Part shown: piece by piece, positions 1 to 6,081 of the stretch | Numbering within the stretch: position 1 is the stretch's first letter | Layout of the letters: each line of letters starts with the position of its first letter | NCBI GenBank assembly: GCA_036170535.1 | Contig: JAVHPJ010000111.1 | Location: forward strand, 1-12,215 | Reading direction: 5' to 3' | Origin: SSF53 sp036170535 | GTDB taxonomy: Bacteria; Spirochaetota; Leptospiria; Leptospirales; Leptonemataceae | Length of the DNA stretch: 12,215 nucleotides | Notes under the pieces: generated by a model | Database searches by the model: none | Told to the model about the DNA's origin: nothing | What the model saw: the letters and a program-made list of their open reading frames with translations, nothing else | Position numbers and translations under genes: made by a program

Positions 1-279
1 GGCCTCGAACACAAGCGCGGTCTTGCGTTCTACGTAGCGTAAGTAGTCCGCGGCGACGCCGCTGAAAGCGCCGGATTCATCCAGAAATTCAAAAGGCGGC
101 CAGTCCGGTTCGTAGCCGTGCCGGATTACCGGATGGCGCTGAATGAAGCTGCGCTCCGCAGCTGTGAATTCCACCGGCGCGGAGCCGGGCGTTTGCGCTC
201 CGACGTTTGACCCGGGACCGGCCAGGCCCGCGAACGCAAGCAGTACGGCCAGAGTGCGGCTGTAGTTGACAATGGCCAT
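1..279 (-). CDS. Periplasmic solute-binding (PBPb, family 3) sensor protein, N-terminal part; runs off left edge
   Basis: Reading the minus strand from the ATG at 279 gives 93 codons open to the window edge. Residues 1 to about 29 look like a Sec signal peptide: a basic start (NYSR), a hydrophobic run of A, V, L and F, then a likely cleavage after GAQ. From residue 40 the sequence matches the opening of the family 3 solute-binding domain (SBP_bac_3) found in BvgS/EvgS-type sensors: an ERSFIQRHPVIR stretch, then DWPPFEF (59-65), then the FSGVAADYL segment (72-80). In the known family such domains bind amino acids or similar small ligands outside the membrane. They are either free ABC-type binding proteins or the sensory half of histidine kinases, diguanylate cyclases or cyclases. 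The HPVIR...WPPFEF opening is commoner in the sensor group, so a signalling protein is my guess, but the C-terminal part lies outside. An in-frame TGA lies eight codons upstream of the ATG with no other start codon between. No strong Shine-Dalgarno is seen (only a distant GAGG). Confidence 0.8.
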   Translation of the reverse strand, partial: MAIVNYSRTLAVLLAFAGLAGPGSNVGAQTPGSAPVEFTAAERSFIQRHPVIRHGYEPDWPPFEFLDESGAFSGVAADYLRYVERKTALVFEA

Positions 280-294
280 GTGGTGTGCTAAGGT
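266..294 (+). promoter_or_regulatory. Sigma70-like promoter for the BMP lipoprotein operon
   Basis: A perfect -35 box TTGACA (266-271) is followed by a 17-base spacer and a -10-like TAAGGT (289-294), which keeps the three most conserved bases of TATAAT (first, second and last). Transcription would start near 301, about 25 bases before the ATG at 327. It would exclude the upstream in-frame GTG at 285, which lies inside the promoter. The start codon of the divergent gene (277-279) falls in the spacer, so polymerase bound here could compete with expression of that gene. This is read by eye and no transcript evidence exists. Confidence 0.5.
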
Positions 295-326
295 CTCGCC
301 TCATTCGCAGTCCGGGTCAATCGAAA

Positions 327-1370
327 ATGCTGAATCAGATTGTACCAAGCTTGCGCGCGTTGCGGGGGCCCTGTCTGGGGCTCGCCGTGCTCTTGATCCT
401 CGGCATTGCGGGTTGCACGGACGGGGATTCCACGGACGCGCTGCGGGGCTATCGCGTGGGCGCGCTCCTGGGGGCGGGTGGCCTGGGCGACCAGTCGTTC
501 AACGACATGACTTATGCCGGCTTGATGCGCGCTCGCAAAGACTTTGGCATCGAAGCCCGCGTGGAGTCGCCGGAGGAAACGGAGGCCGCGCGGCGTGCAG
601 CGCTGGATCGATTGATCGAGTCCGGGTGTCGCCTGATCGTCGTAAGCGGATGGGAATTTGAGCCCCTAGTGCGCGCAAGCGCCGGCCGCCGGCCGGACTT
701 GCAGTTTCTGGTCCATGATCTCTCCCTGCCCGATCTGCCTGGCGTGGTCTCAACTCAATTCGCCCAGGATGAGGGCTCCTTTCTCGCTGGCGCCCTGGCC
801 GGCTGGCAAACCCGCACGGGAGTCGTCGGATTCATCGGCGGAATGGAACACGAAACGATACGTCAGTTTGAACGCGGCTACCGCGCCGGCCTGAAATACG
901 CCAACCCGCAGGCGCGGCTGCTTACGAATATGGCGGCCGGACGCGGGGACTTCAGCGGCTTCGAAAACCCCGATCGCGGCGCAGAGCTGGCTCGGTCCCA
1001 GTATGCGCGCGGCGCGGACATCATCTTTGCCGTGGCCGGACTGACGGGCGAGGGCGTCATCCGCGAAGCGCGCGAACAGCGTAAGTTTGTCATCGGCGTG
1101 GATGCGGATCAGGATCACCTCGCGCGCGGCTTTGTGCTCACGAGCATGATGAAACGGCTGGATGTGGCTACATACGAAGAAATCAAAAAGCTTGCCGCCG
1201 GTCCGCTGCAACCCGGCGTACAACGCTACGGTCTGCGCGAAGGCGGCGTCTCGCTCACGGAGATGAAGTACACGCGCGACCGGATCGGCCCTGAGGTTCT
1301 CGCCCGTCTGGAAACCCTGCGCAAAGATCTGATCGCCGGCCGGGTCCTCATTGAGGGGGCGGGCCCATGA
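327..1370 (+). CDS. BMP-family (basic membrane protein / PnrA-like) lipoprotein
   Basis: A 347-residue lipoprotein of the BMP family (PF02608, TmpC/PnrA/Med group), which in known members binds purine nucleosides or related ligands in the periplasm and usually feeds an ABC transporter. Residues 1-30 form a lipoprotein signal ending in the lipobox IAGC, with the lipidated Cys at 30. The family signatures follow in order: GDQSFND (54-60; the D-x-SFN element of the ligand site), DEGSFLAGALAG (148-159), VGFIGGME near 167-174, FERGYRAGLKYANP (181-194), VIGVDADQD (255-263) and TSMMKRLDVATY (272-283). Length and order fit a whole BMP domain with nothing fused. The frame is open back to a GTG at 285, but that codon sits inside the predicted promoter, so I chose the ATG at 327, which also gives a normal-length signal peptide. 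It overlaps the next gene by ATGA. No permease or ATPase gene is visible, so an orphan binding protein or sensor subunit is as likely as a transporter component. Confidence 0.88.
   Translation: MLNQIVPSLRALRGPCLGLAVLLILGIAGCTDGDSTDALRGYRVGALLGAGGLGDQSFNDMTYAGLMRARKDFGIEARVESPEETEAARRAALDRLIESGCRLIVVSGWEFEPLVRASAGRRPDLQFLVHDLSLPDLPGVVSTQFAQDEGSFLAGALAGWQTRTGVVGFIGGMEHETIRQFERGYRAGLKYANPQARLLTNMAAGRGDFSGFENPDRGAELARSQYARGADIIFAVAGLTGEGVIREAREQRKFVIGVDADQDHLARGFVLTSMMKRLDVATYEEIKKLAAGPLQPGVQRYGLREGGVSLTEMKYTRDRIGPEVLARLETLRKDLIAGRVLIEGAGP
339..347 (-). promoter_or_regulatory. Possible extended -10 promoter for the divergent solute-binding gene
   Basis: On the minus strand TGG is followed directly by TACAAT (-10 box at 339-344, TG extension at 345-347), five of six bases matching TATAAT. 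No recognisable -35 box lies 17 bases upstream, which is usual for extended -10 promoters. Transcription would begin near 332 and leave a leader of about 50 bases before the ATG at 279. The element lies inside the first codons of the lipoprotein gene on the other strand. It is a short motif and may be chance. Confidence 0.25.
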
Positions 1371-2149
1371 GCTGGCGCGGCGTCCTCCGCCTGGCGGCGG
1401 CCTGCCTCGCTGGTTCGGCCCTCCCGCTCTGCTCGGCGACCGAATCGCTCCAGCGCGAACTGCTGGGGCAAACCGCGCATGCGGCCGAAACCCTGGCCGC
1501 AGGCCACGAATCCGCCCTGGCGCGCATGGAACACGAATGCGCGCTGCACGCGGATCGCAGCGAAGTCTTTTTACACGCCCTCGCGCCAGGCGAAACGGCG
1601 CCCGCCGTCCCCGCGGCGCGGGCGGCCGCGCTGGAACAATCGGCCGCCTTTCTGGAACTGGCCGTTCAGCTGAAGGAGCTGCAGGCGCAGACCGGCGCGC
1701 CGGACGCCCGCTCGACCGCGCGCTTTGACACGGTCGCGATTTATGTTAACGCCTCCGCCCGCAGCGACGCCGCTTTCATACTGGTCGACGCCGACTACGC
1801 CGGCATGGACGCCGACGGCGACGGTACTTCTTACGGCCGCGACGACATTCCGCCGATCGCACCCTGCACCGCCGTGCGCCCGGCGGATCGCGCCATACGC
1901 AAGGCCCTGTTCGGCGAAGCGGCTGCGAGCGATATTCAGCGGGATGAATACGGCAGTTATTTGCTGACGGCTGCGCCGATCGCCCTGCGCTCCGGCGAAA
2001 GCTACGCCGCCCTGGTCCGCACTCACGACGCCGGCGGCTTTCGCGATCCATGGCGCGAGCTGACTGAACCGCTGCGCGCCTGGGCCGCCCGGGAGCGCGC
2101 CGCAGACGCGCCCGATCCCACGCGCGAATACTTACAGCATGACCTATGA
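1367..2149 (+). CDS. Secreted small protein resembling a stand-alone CACHE/PAS-like sensor domain
   Basis: A 260-residue protein with an N-terminal signal peptide (hydrophobic to about residue 24, cleavage near CSA). A Cys at 22 follows LPL, which is a poor lipobox. I cannot name the family firmly. The core from about 118 to 221 follows the pattern of single CACHE/PAS-like extracytoplasmic sensor domains of receptors: FDTVAIYVNA (120-129), AAFILVDADYAG (135-146), then a helix AIRKALFGEAA (176-186), then DEYGSYLLTAAPIALRSG (193-210) and YAALVRTH. In such receptors this is the ligand-binding face, but here no membrane helix or transmitter follows. The loop at 148-159 (D148, D150, D152, G153, D159) has the spacing of an EF-hand-type calcium loop; calcium binding is inference. 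The first 115 residues are Ala/Glu-rich and probably helical. Its ATG overlaps the stop of the lipoprotein gene, and a strong Shine-Dalgarno GAGGGG lies 8 bases upstream (1353-1358), so it is likely co-translated with that gene. Confidence 0.7.
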   Translation: MSWRGVLRLAAACLAGSALPLCSATESLQRELLGQTAHAAETLAAGHESALARMEHECALHADRSEVFLHALAPGETAPAVPAARAAALEQSAAFLELAVQLKELQAQTGAPDARSTARFDTVAIYVNASARSDAAFILVDADYAGMDADGDGTSYGRDDIPPIAPCTAVRPADRAIRKALFGEAAASDIQRDEYGSYLLTAAPIALRSGESYAALVRTHDAGGFRDPWRELTEPLRAWAARERAADAPDPTREYLQHDL

Positions 2150-3050
2150 TGCGGCAATTCTCGGCGGCGGGCCGGCTGGAGCGGCGGCCGCCCTGTGGCT
2201 CTTCGAACTGGGTCTGCGTCCGGTGTTGCTCGAGCAAGCGGACGAGCTGGGCGGACTACAGCGATCCAACCCGTACGTGAACACCTGGATTCCCGGCGTG
2301 CGCGGCAAAACCGGCGTCGAACTGGCGCGCGAGATGCACGATCATATCCTCGCGACCGGCCTCGACTGTCGGCTCGGGCGCCGGCTTAAACGCGCAGCGC
2401 GGCGCTCGGACGGCGGCTTCGCTCTGGACCTGGACGACGACGCAAGCGTCGCGTGTCGCAGTCTTGTGCTCGCCACCGGCGTACGGGCGCGCAGCGGCGG
2501 GCTCAGCGCCTCGGAGCGGATTCTGATCGGACCGGGCCGCATTCTGGAAGACGCCGATCTTTCCGGTCAGCGCGTCGCGCTCCTGGGCGGCGGCGACAAC
2601 GCAGCGGAGAACTATGCGCTGCTCGCCCGCAAAGGTCCCGCTTTCATGCACATCTATGCGCGCACTCTGCGCGCCCGCCCCGCTCTGCTCGCAAATGTTA
2701 CGCCGGAGGATCTGTTTCAGGGTCCGGCCGTCCTCGATGCAACGACGCTCAGTATTGAACACCAGGGCGTGCGCCGCAGCTACGATCGCTGGATTGCGCT
2801 CTACGGCTGGGAAGCCAATCCGCCGCCGGCCCTCGCCGACTGGCTCAAAGACGCGTTCGACGCCCGCGGATTTATCGCCGTGGACGCGGAACGGCGCACG
2901 CGCATACCCGGAGTCTGGGCGATCGGCGAAATCGCCCAGGCCGTGCATCCCTGCGTATTGACGGCTATGAGCGACGGCGTCATCGCGGCTAAGTCGATCG
3001 AGGCGCAGTTGTTGCGGGAAAAACGCGCGCCTCCGGCAACCCGAACATAA
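2139..3050 (+). CDS. FAD-dependent oxidoreductase, thioredoxin-reductase/ferredoxin-NADP-reductase-like, lacking the CxxC
   Basis: A 303-residue cytoplasmic flavoprotein. The FAD-binding GGGPAG (9-14) opens the chain, LEQADELGG (31-39) ends the second strand, and LVLATGVRA (109-117) is the ATG motif of the pyridine nucleotide-disulphide oxidoreductase fold. A second Rossmann motif, LLGGGDNAAE (148-157), would bind NAD(P)H. The C-terminal VWAIGEIAQAVHPCVLTAM (259-277) matches the usual AIGD...LTAA region with Glu264 in place of Asp. The NADPH domain has no CxxC, so ordinary thioredoxin reduction is unlikely. The YARTLRARPAL stretch (173-183) only weakly resembles the HRRD...RA motif for NADPH, so the cofactor preference is open. 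The electron acceptor is unknown; a ferredoxin/flavodoxin-type reductase or an orphan flavoprotein are both possible. The start overlaps the upstream gene by 11 bases and has no clear Shine-Dalgarno, which fits translational coupling. The 3' end overlaps the convergent acyltransferase gene by 62 bases. Confidence 0.85.
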   Translation: MTYDAAILGGGPAGAAAALWLFELGLRPVLLEQADELGGLQRSNPYVNTWIPGVRGKTGVELAREMHDHILATGLDCRLGRRLKRAARRSDGGFALDLDDDASVACRSLVLATGVRARSGGLSASERILIGPGRILEDADLSGQRVALLGGGDNAAENYALLARKGPAFMHIYARTLRARPALLANVTPEDLFQGPAVLDATTLSIEHQGVRRSYDRWIALYGWEANPPPALADWLKDAFDARGFIAVDAERRTRIPGVWAIGEIAQAVHPCVLTAMSDGVIAAKSIEAQLLREKRAPPATRT

Positions 3051-4161
3051 CCCGCAGCCAGGCCGGGGCGCCAATCCAGCGATCCAGCGCCAGCGCGAGG
3101 CCGAAGGAAATTGCGAACAGCAGGGCGAGCAGCGCAAACAATTCCGGCGCGCTCCAGACTGCAAACAGTCCGCGCAGAATCCACGTGTGAAAGATATACA
3201 CGGCGAAACTCAATGCCGCGCCGGCATTCATCCACGCCAGCGCACGCGGACGCGCTTCGAACCACGCGCGAAGCGGCCCGTCGAAGGCGAGAAAGACGGC
3301 CAGCGTCGTCAGAGTAAAGCCCACGACCGTGTGGCGCGTGAAGTGATTGTAATAGTCCGGCCCGGGTTGGCGGTAGCTCCAGTAGATGTATTCGATCACA
3401 ACCGCCGCATAAAAACCGGCCCAGATCAGTAGCACGCGCACGCGCCGCTCGGCCAACCACGCGCGAATGGAGTCCTGATACAGGGCGACGATCATCCCGC
3501 TGACAAAATAAAAACTCCAGTTGGGAAAAAACGCGGAAAAGAAGCGCGGCCGGTCGACGCCGATCCAGTCAAAGACCCGCGGCCCCGGCGACGAAAGAAC
3601 CAGCTGCATCGCAAAAAACGCAAGCCAGATTAGAATCCGTCCGCGCAGGCCCGTCGCCAGCGTTAATCGCAAGAGCAACGGAAACAATATATAACACTCG
3701 ATAATTATGTGGAAAAAGTAAAAATGATAATCCGCCCCGGTGCGATACAAATACGGCAGGAGCGTGGCGAAGAATTTTTCGACCGCCGCCGCCGGTTCCA
3801 GGGCGAATAACGCGCCCCAGCTGATGCGCATCAGGGCGAAAAATACCAGGGTCCAGACCAGAAACGGCAGTCCGATTTTATAGGCGCGTTCGCCAAAAAA
3901 GCCGCCCAGGGCGCGCGCACTCCAGGCGGGCGAAGCGGCGCGTTCGCGGGCGGCGTACTTCAGCGTGAGTCCCAGGCCGGACAGAAACACAAAGGTCGGC
4001 ACGCTGAAGCGCGCGAGCTGGTTTAAAAAAACGGCGATCACGTCCTCGACGCCGGTGAATTGCGCCGCATGAAAGCGGCGTTCCCACCAGCCTGTGCCGT
4101 GAATCACGAGCACAAAGGCGATCGAGAGCAGACGTAAAAAATCGCCGGTTACGCGCGTCAT
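2989..4161 (-). CDS. Membrane acyltransferase, acyltransferase_3 family (OafA/YrhL-like)
   Basis: A 390-residue polytopic inner-membrane protein of the acyltransferase 3 family (PF01757). Known members transfer acetyl or other acyl groups onto extracytoplasmic sugars such as O-antigen, peptidoglycan, glucans or exopolysaccharide. Visible hallmarks are FLRLLSIAFVLVIHG (8-22, His21 being the conserved N-terminal His), ARFSVPTFVFLSGLGL (50-65), FFGERAYKIGLPFLVW (88-103; the basic loop before the second core helix), YHFYFFHIIIECYILFPLL (145-163) and SFAVYIFHTW (318-327). About ten membrane segments can be counted. No SGNH domain is attached, and length is typical of the stand-alone form. It starts 4 bases after the htpG stop, with a weak GAGG 3 bases before the ATG, so it should be co-transcribed with htpG. 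The acceptor cannot be told from the sequence; cell-envelope glycan or lipopolysaccharide decoration is an inference. Its 3' end runs 62 bases into the convergent flavoprotein gene. Confidence 0.9.
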   Translation of the reverse strand: MTRVTGDFLRLLSIAFVLVIHGTGWWERRFHAAQFTGVEDVIAVFLNQLARFSVPTFVFLSGLGLTLKYAARERAASPAWSARALGGFFGERAYKIGLPFLVWTLVFFALMRISWGALFALEPAAAVEKFFATLLPYLYRTGADYHFYFFHIIIECYILFPLLLRLTLATGLRGRILIWLAFFAMQLVLSSPGPRVFDWIGVDRPRFFSAFFPNWSFYFVSGMIVALYQDSIRAWLAERRVRVLLIWAGFYAAVVIEYIYWSYRQPGPDYYNHFTRHTVVGFTLTTLAVFLAFDGPLRAWFEARPRALAWMNAGAALSFAVYIFHTWILRGLFAVWSAPELFALLALLFAISFGLALALDRWIGAPAWLRVMFGLPEARVFPATTAPRST

Positions 4162-4165
4162 CGCC

Positions 4166-6013
4166 TCAGAGCGCGCGCTCCAGCACCGCGTAACTCGTAT
4201 CGAGCAGCTTCTGCAGCTCCTCCGCGCCCGCGCCGCCCTGGGCCAGCCGCGCCAGATAATATATCTGCCGGGCCATGAGTTCCTGCTTTGATACGCCGCC
4301 GTCCGCCGTCACCAGCGCGGGCCGCGCCAGGGCGCGAATGATCGCGTTTTTGGAATTGAGCAGCAGAGTATGCTCCACGGGCAGCTTCGGCATTTCGCGC
4401 GCCATCATGGCCGACATCTCGCTGAAGCGGCGCATCTGCTCCGGGAAGAGCGCCAGCGCGGGTATCTCGTCGCTTTTCAGTGCTTCGACGCGGATGGTCG
4501 CTTTTTCGTCGCCGATCGCCTTTTGAAAGAGTTCGCGCAAATTGGATTCAAGATCGCGTCCGTCGGCGTCCGCCAGCTTTACGCCGCCGTCTTTATCTAC
4601 AATATGATCCGCCAGCTCGGCGTCCACGCGCACAAAGCGCCGGCCGCTTTCCTTTGACTCAAGGAACTGCATGAAGTGCGAGTCGATCATCGTGTTCATC
4701 AGCAGCGCCTCGACGCCCTGCTCGCGCAGGAGCTTCAGAGGCGCCGCCTGAGCTCGCGGATCGTTCGTGTAAAACGCCTTATCGCCGATTTTTTCCTTAT
4801 GATTGGCGAAGTAGTCGTCCAGCGTGACAAATTGCTTTTCTTCGCCGGCGCTCGCCAGCTCGAAGATCAGCGAAGCCTTCGCCTGATCGTAGAACTTCTC
4901 GTCGCTCATCATGGCGTATTTTACAAAGGGCGCGAGGTCCGGCCAGATTTTGCGATAGTTGTCCGGCTCCTTCGTAAATTCATCGTTTAACCGGTCGGCG
5001 ACCTTCTTGATAATGTGCTGCGAGATCTTTTTAATCTGCGGCTCGTTTTGCAAATACGAGCGCGAAACGTTCAGCGGCAGATCCGGAATGTCAATCACGC
5101 CCTGCAGAATGGTAAGATACTTCGGAATGAGCTCCTGGGCCTCGTCAGTGACAAAAACCTGACGGCAATAAATGCGCACCTCGCTTTTGTTCAGATCCAT
5201 CTCGTGGGCAAGATGCGGGAAAAACAACACGCCCTGCAGCTTGAACGGATAATCGACGTTCAAATGCACATAAAAGAGCGGATCCTGCTGGAACGGATAC
5301 AGGTAGCGATAAAACTCCAGGTAGTCTTCACGCTTGAGTTCTGCAGGCTGACGCGCCCAGAGCGGATTCTGCTTGTTCGCCTGGACCCCGTCAATCTTGA
5401 TCGGATACGGCAAAAAGTCGCAGAACCGGCGCACCAGACCCTGAATCGTAACCTTATCCAGGAGTTCCTTCGAGTCTTCGGAAATATGCAGGGTGATCTT
5501 CGTGCCGCGTTTTGAGCGCGCGCCGGGCCCCAGGTCGTATTCCTCGCCGCCGTCGCTGATCCAATGCGCCGGCGCAGCGTCTTTTTGCCACGAGAGCGAG
5601 TCAATCTCCACCTTATCCGCAACCATGAAGCTCGAATAAAAGCCAAGACCAAAGTTGCCGATAATGCCGGCCTTGCTGCGATCGCCCGACTCCTCGTATT
5701 TTTTTATGAATTCTTCCGCTCCGGAAAATGCAATCTGCGTAATGTATTTCTTGATCTCTTCGGTCGTGAGACCCACGCCGTTGTCTTCGAAGGACAACTT
5801 GCCGTTTTCGCGATCAATCTGGATGTCCACAAAATAGTCGTCGTCTTCCGCGTCGCGAATCTCCTCGCTCAAACTCAAGCGACGGAGCTTGCTGAGGGCG
5901 TCCACGGCGTTCGACGCCAGCTCGCGCAGGAAGATCTCTTTTTCGGAGTACAACCATTTTTTGATAATGGGAAGGATATTCTCGGTATGAACTGAAAGTT
6001 TTCCTTTTTCCAT
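4166..6013 (-). CDS. htpG: HtpG, bacterial Hsp90 chaperone
   Basis: A 615-residue cytosolic ATP-dependent chaperone that forms a dimeric clamp on client proteins. The GHKL ATPase motifs are intact: FLRELASNAVDAL (28-40; catalytic Glu31, Asn35, Asp38), DNGVGL (77-82) and IIGNFGLGFYSSFMV (117-131) of the lid and glycine-rich segment. The middle domain carries DLPLNVSRSYLQ (311-322), where Arg318 fits the arginine that contacts the ATP gamma-phosphate. The C-terminal dimerisation part is complete, and there is no charged linker and no MEEVD tail, as in bacteria. The segment QIAFSGAEEF (93-102) replaces the enterobacterial NSGT-type lid start. I remember this variant from Leptospira and clostridial HtpG, which suggests the lineage. 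A GAGG Shine-Dalgarno lies 9 bases before the ATG (6023-6026). The gene follows the receptor cyclase by 68 bases and precedes the acyltransferase by 4 bases on the same strand. Confidence 0.97.
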   Translation of the reverse strand: MEKGKLSVHTENILPIIKKWLYSEKEIFLRELASNAVDALSKLRRLSLSEEIRDAEDDDYFVDIQIDRENGKLSFEDNGVGLTTEEIKKYITQIAFSGAEEFIKKYEESGDRSKAGIIGNFGLGFYSSFMVADKVEIDSLSWQKDAAPAHWISDGGEEYDLGPGARSKRGTKITLHISEDSKELLDKVTIQGLVRRFCDFLPYPIKIDGVQANKQNPLWARQPAELKREDYLEFYRYLYPFQQDPLFYVHLNVDYPFKLQGVLFFPHLAHEMDLNKSEVRIYCRQVFVTDEAQELIPKYLTILQGVIDIPDLPLNVSRSYLQNEPQIKKISQHIIKKVADRLNDEFTKEPDNYRKIWPDLAPFVKYAMMSDEKFYDQAKASLIFELASAGEEKQFVTLDDYFANHKEKIGDKAFYTNDPRAQAAPLKLLREQGVEALLMNTMIDSHFMQFLESKESGRRFVRVDAELADHIVDKDGGVKLADADGRDLESNLRELFQKAIGDEKATIRVEALKSDEIPALALFPEQMRRFSEMSAMMAREMPKLPVEHTLLLNSKNAIIRALARPALVTADGGVSKQELMARQIYYLARLAQGGAGAEELQKLLDTSYAVLERAL

Positions 6014-6034
6014 GGGAATGCGCCTCGCCGGACA

Positions 6035-6063
6035 GAAATCGCCCGGAACGCGCCCCCGTCAAG
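6035..6063 (-). promoter_or_regulatory. Weak candidate promoter of htpG, possibly heat-shock type
   Basis: In the 68-base gap upstream of htpG the minus strand holds CTTGACG (6057-6063), followed about 13 bases later by GGCGATTT and ending at 6035. Read as sigma70 this is TTGACG, 16 bases, GATTTC, with a poor -10 box. Read as a sigma32-type site, CTTG plus a downstream C/G-rich-ATTT block is a partial match. Also present is a small CCCC/GGGG inverted repeat around the TTGAC, without a T tract, so not a terminator. Read-through from the cyclase gene is an equally good explanation for htpG expression. Confidence 0.18.
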
Positions 6064-6081
6064 GGGAATTCTAACGCGGGC

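Noticed and set aside
89..304. A 71-codon minus-strand frame at the left edge
   Set aside because: The overlapping minus-strand frame starting at 279 gives a signal peptide and solute-binding domain signatures; this one gives an Arg/Gly/Pro-rich shadow.
285..326. GTG at 285 as start of the BMP lipoprotein gene
   Set aside because: It lies within the predicted promoter, has no Shine-Dalgarno, and would add 14 polar residues before the signal peptide.
2256..3164. A 302-codon minus-strand frame opposite the FAD oxidoreductase
   Set aside because: It is antisense to clear FAD and NAD(P)H motifs, its product is Arg- and Cys-rich without domain features, and it spans the ends of two real genes.
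6044..6070. GC-rich inverted repeat (CCCC...GGGG) after the receptor cyclase gene as an intrinsic terminator
   Set aside because: The stem is only 4-5 bases and no T run follows in the direction of transcription.
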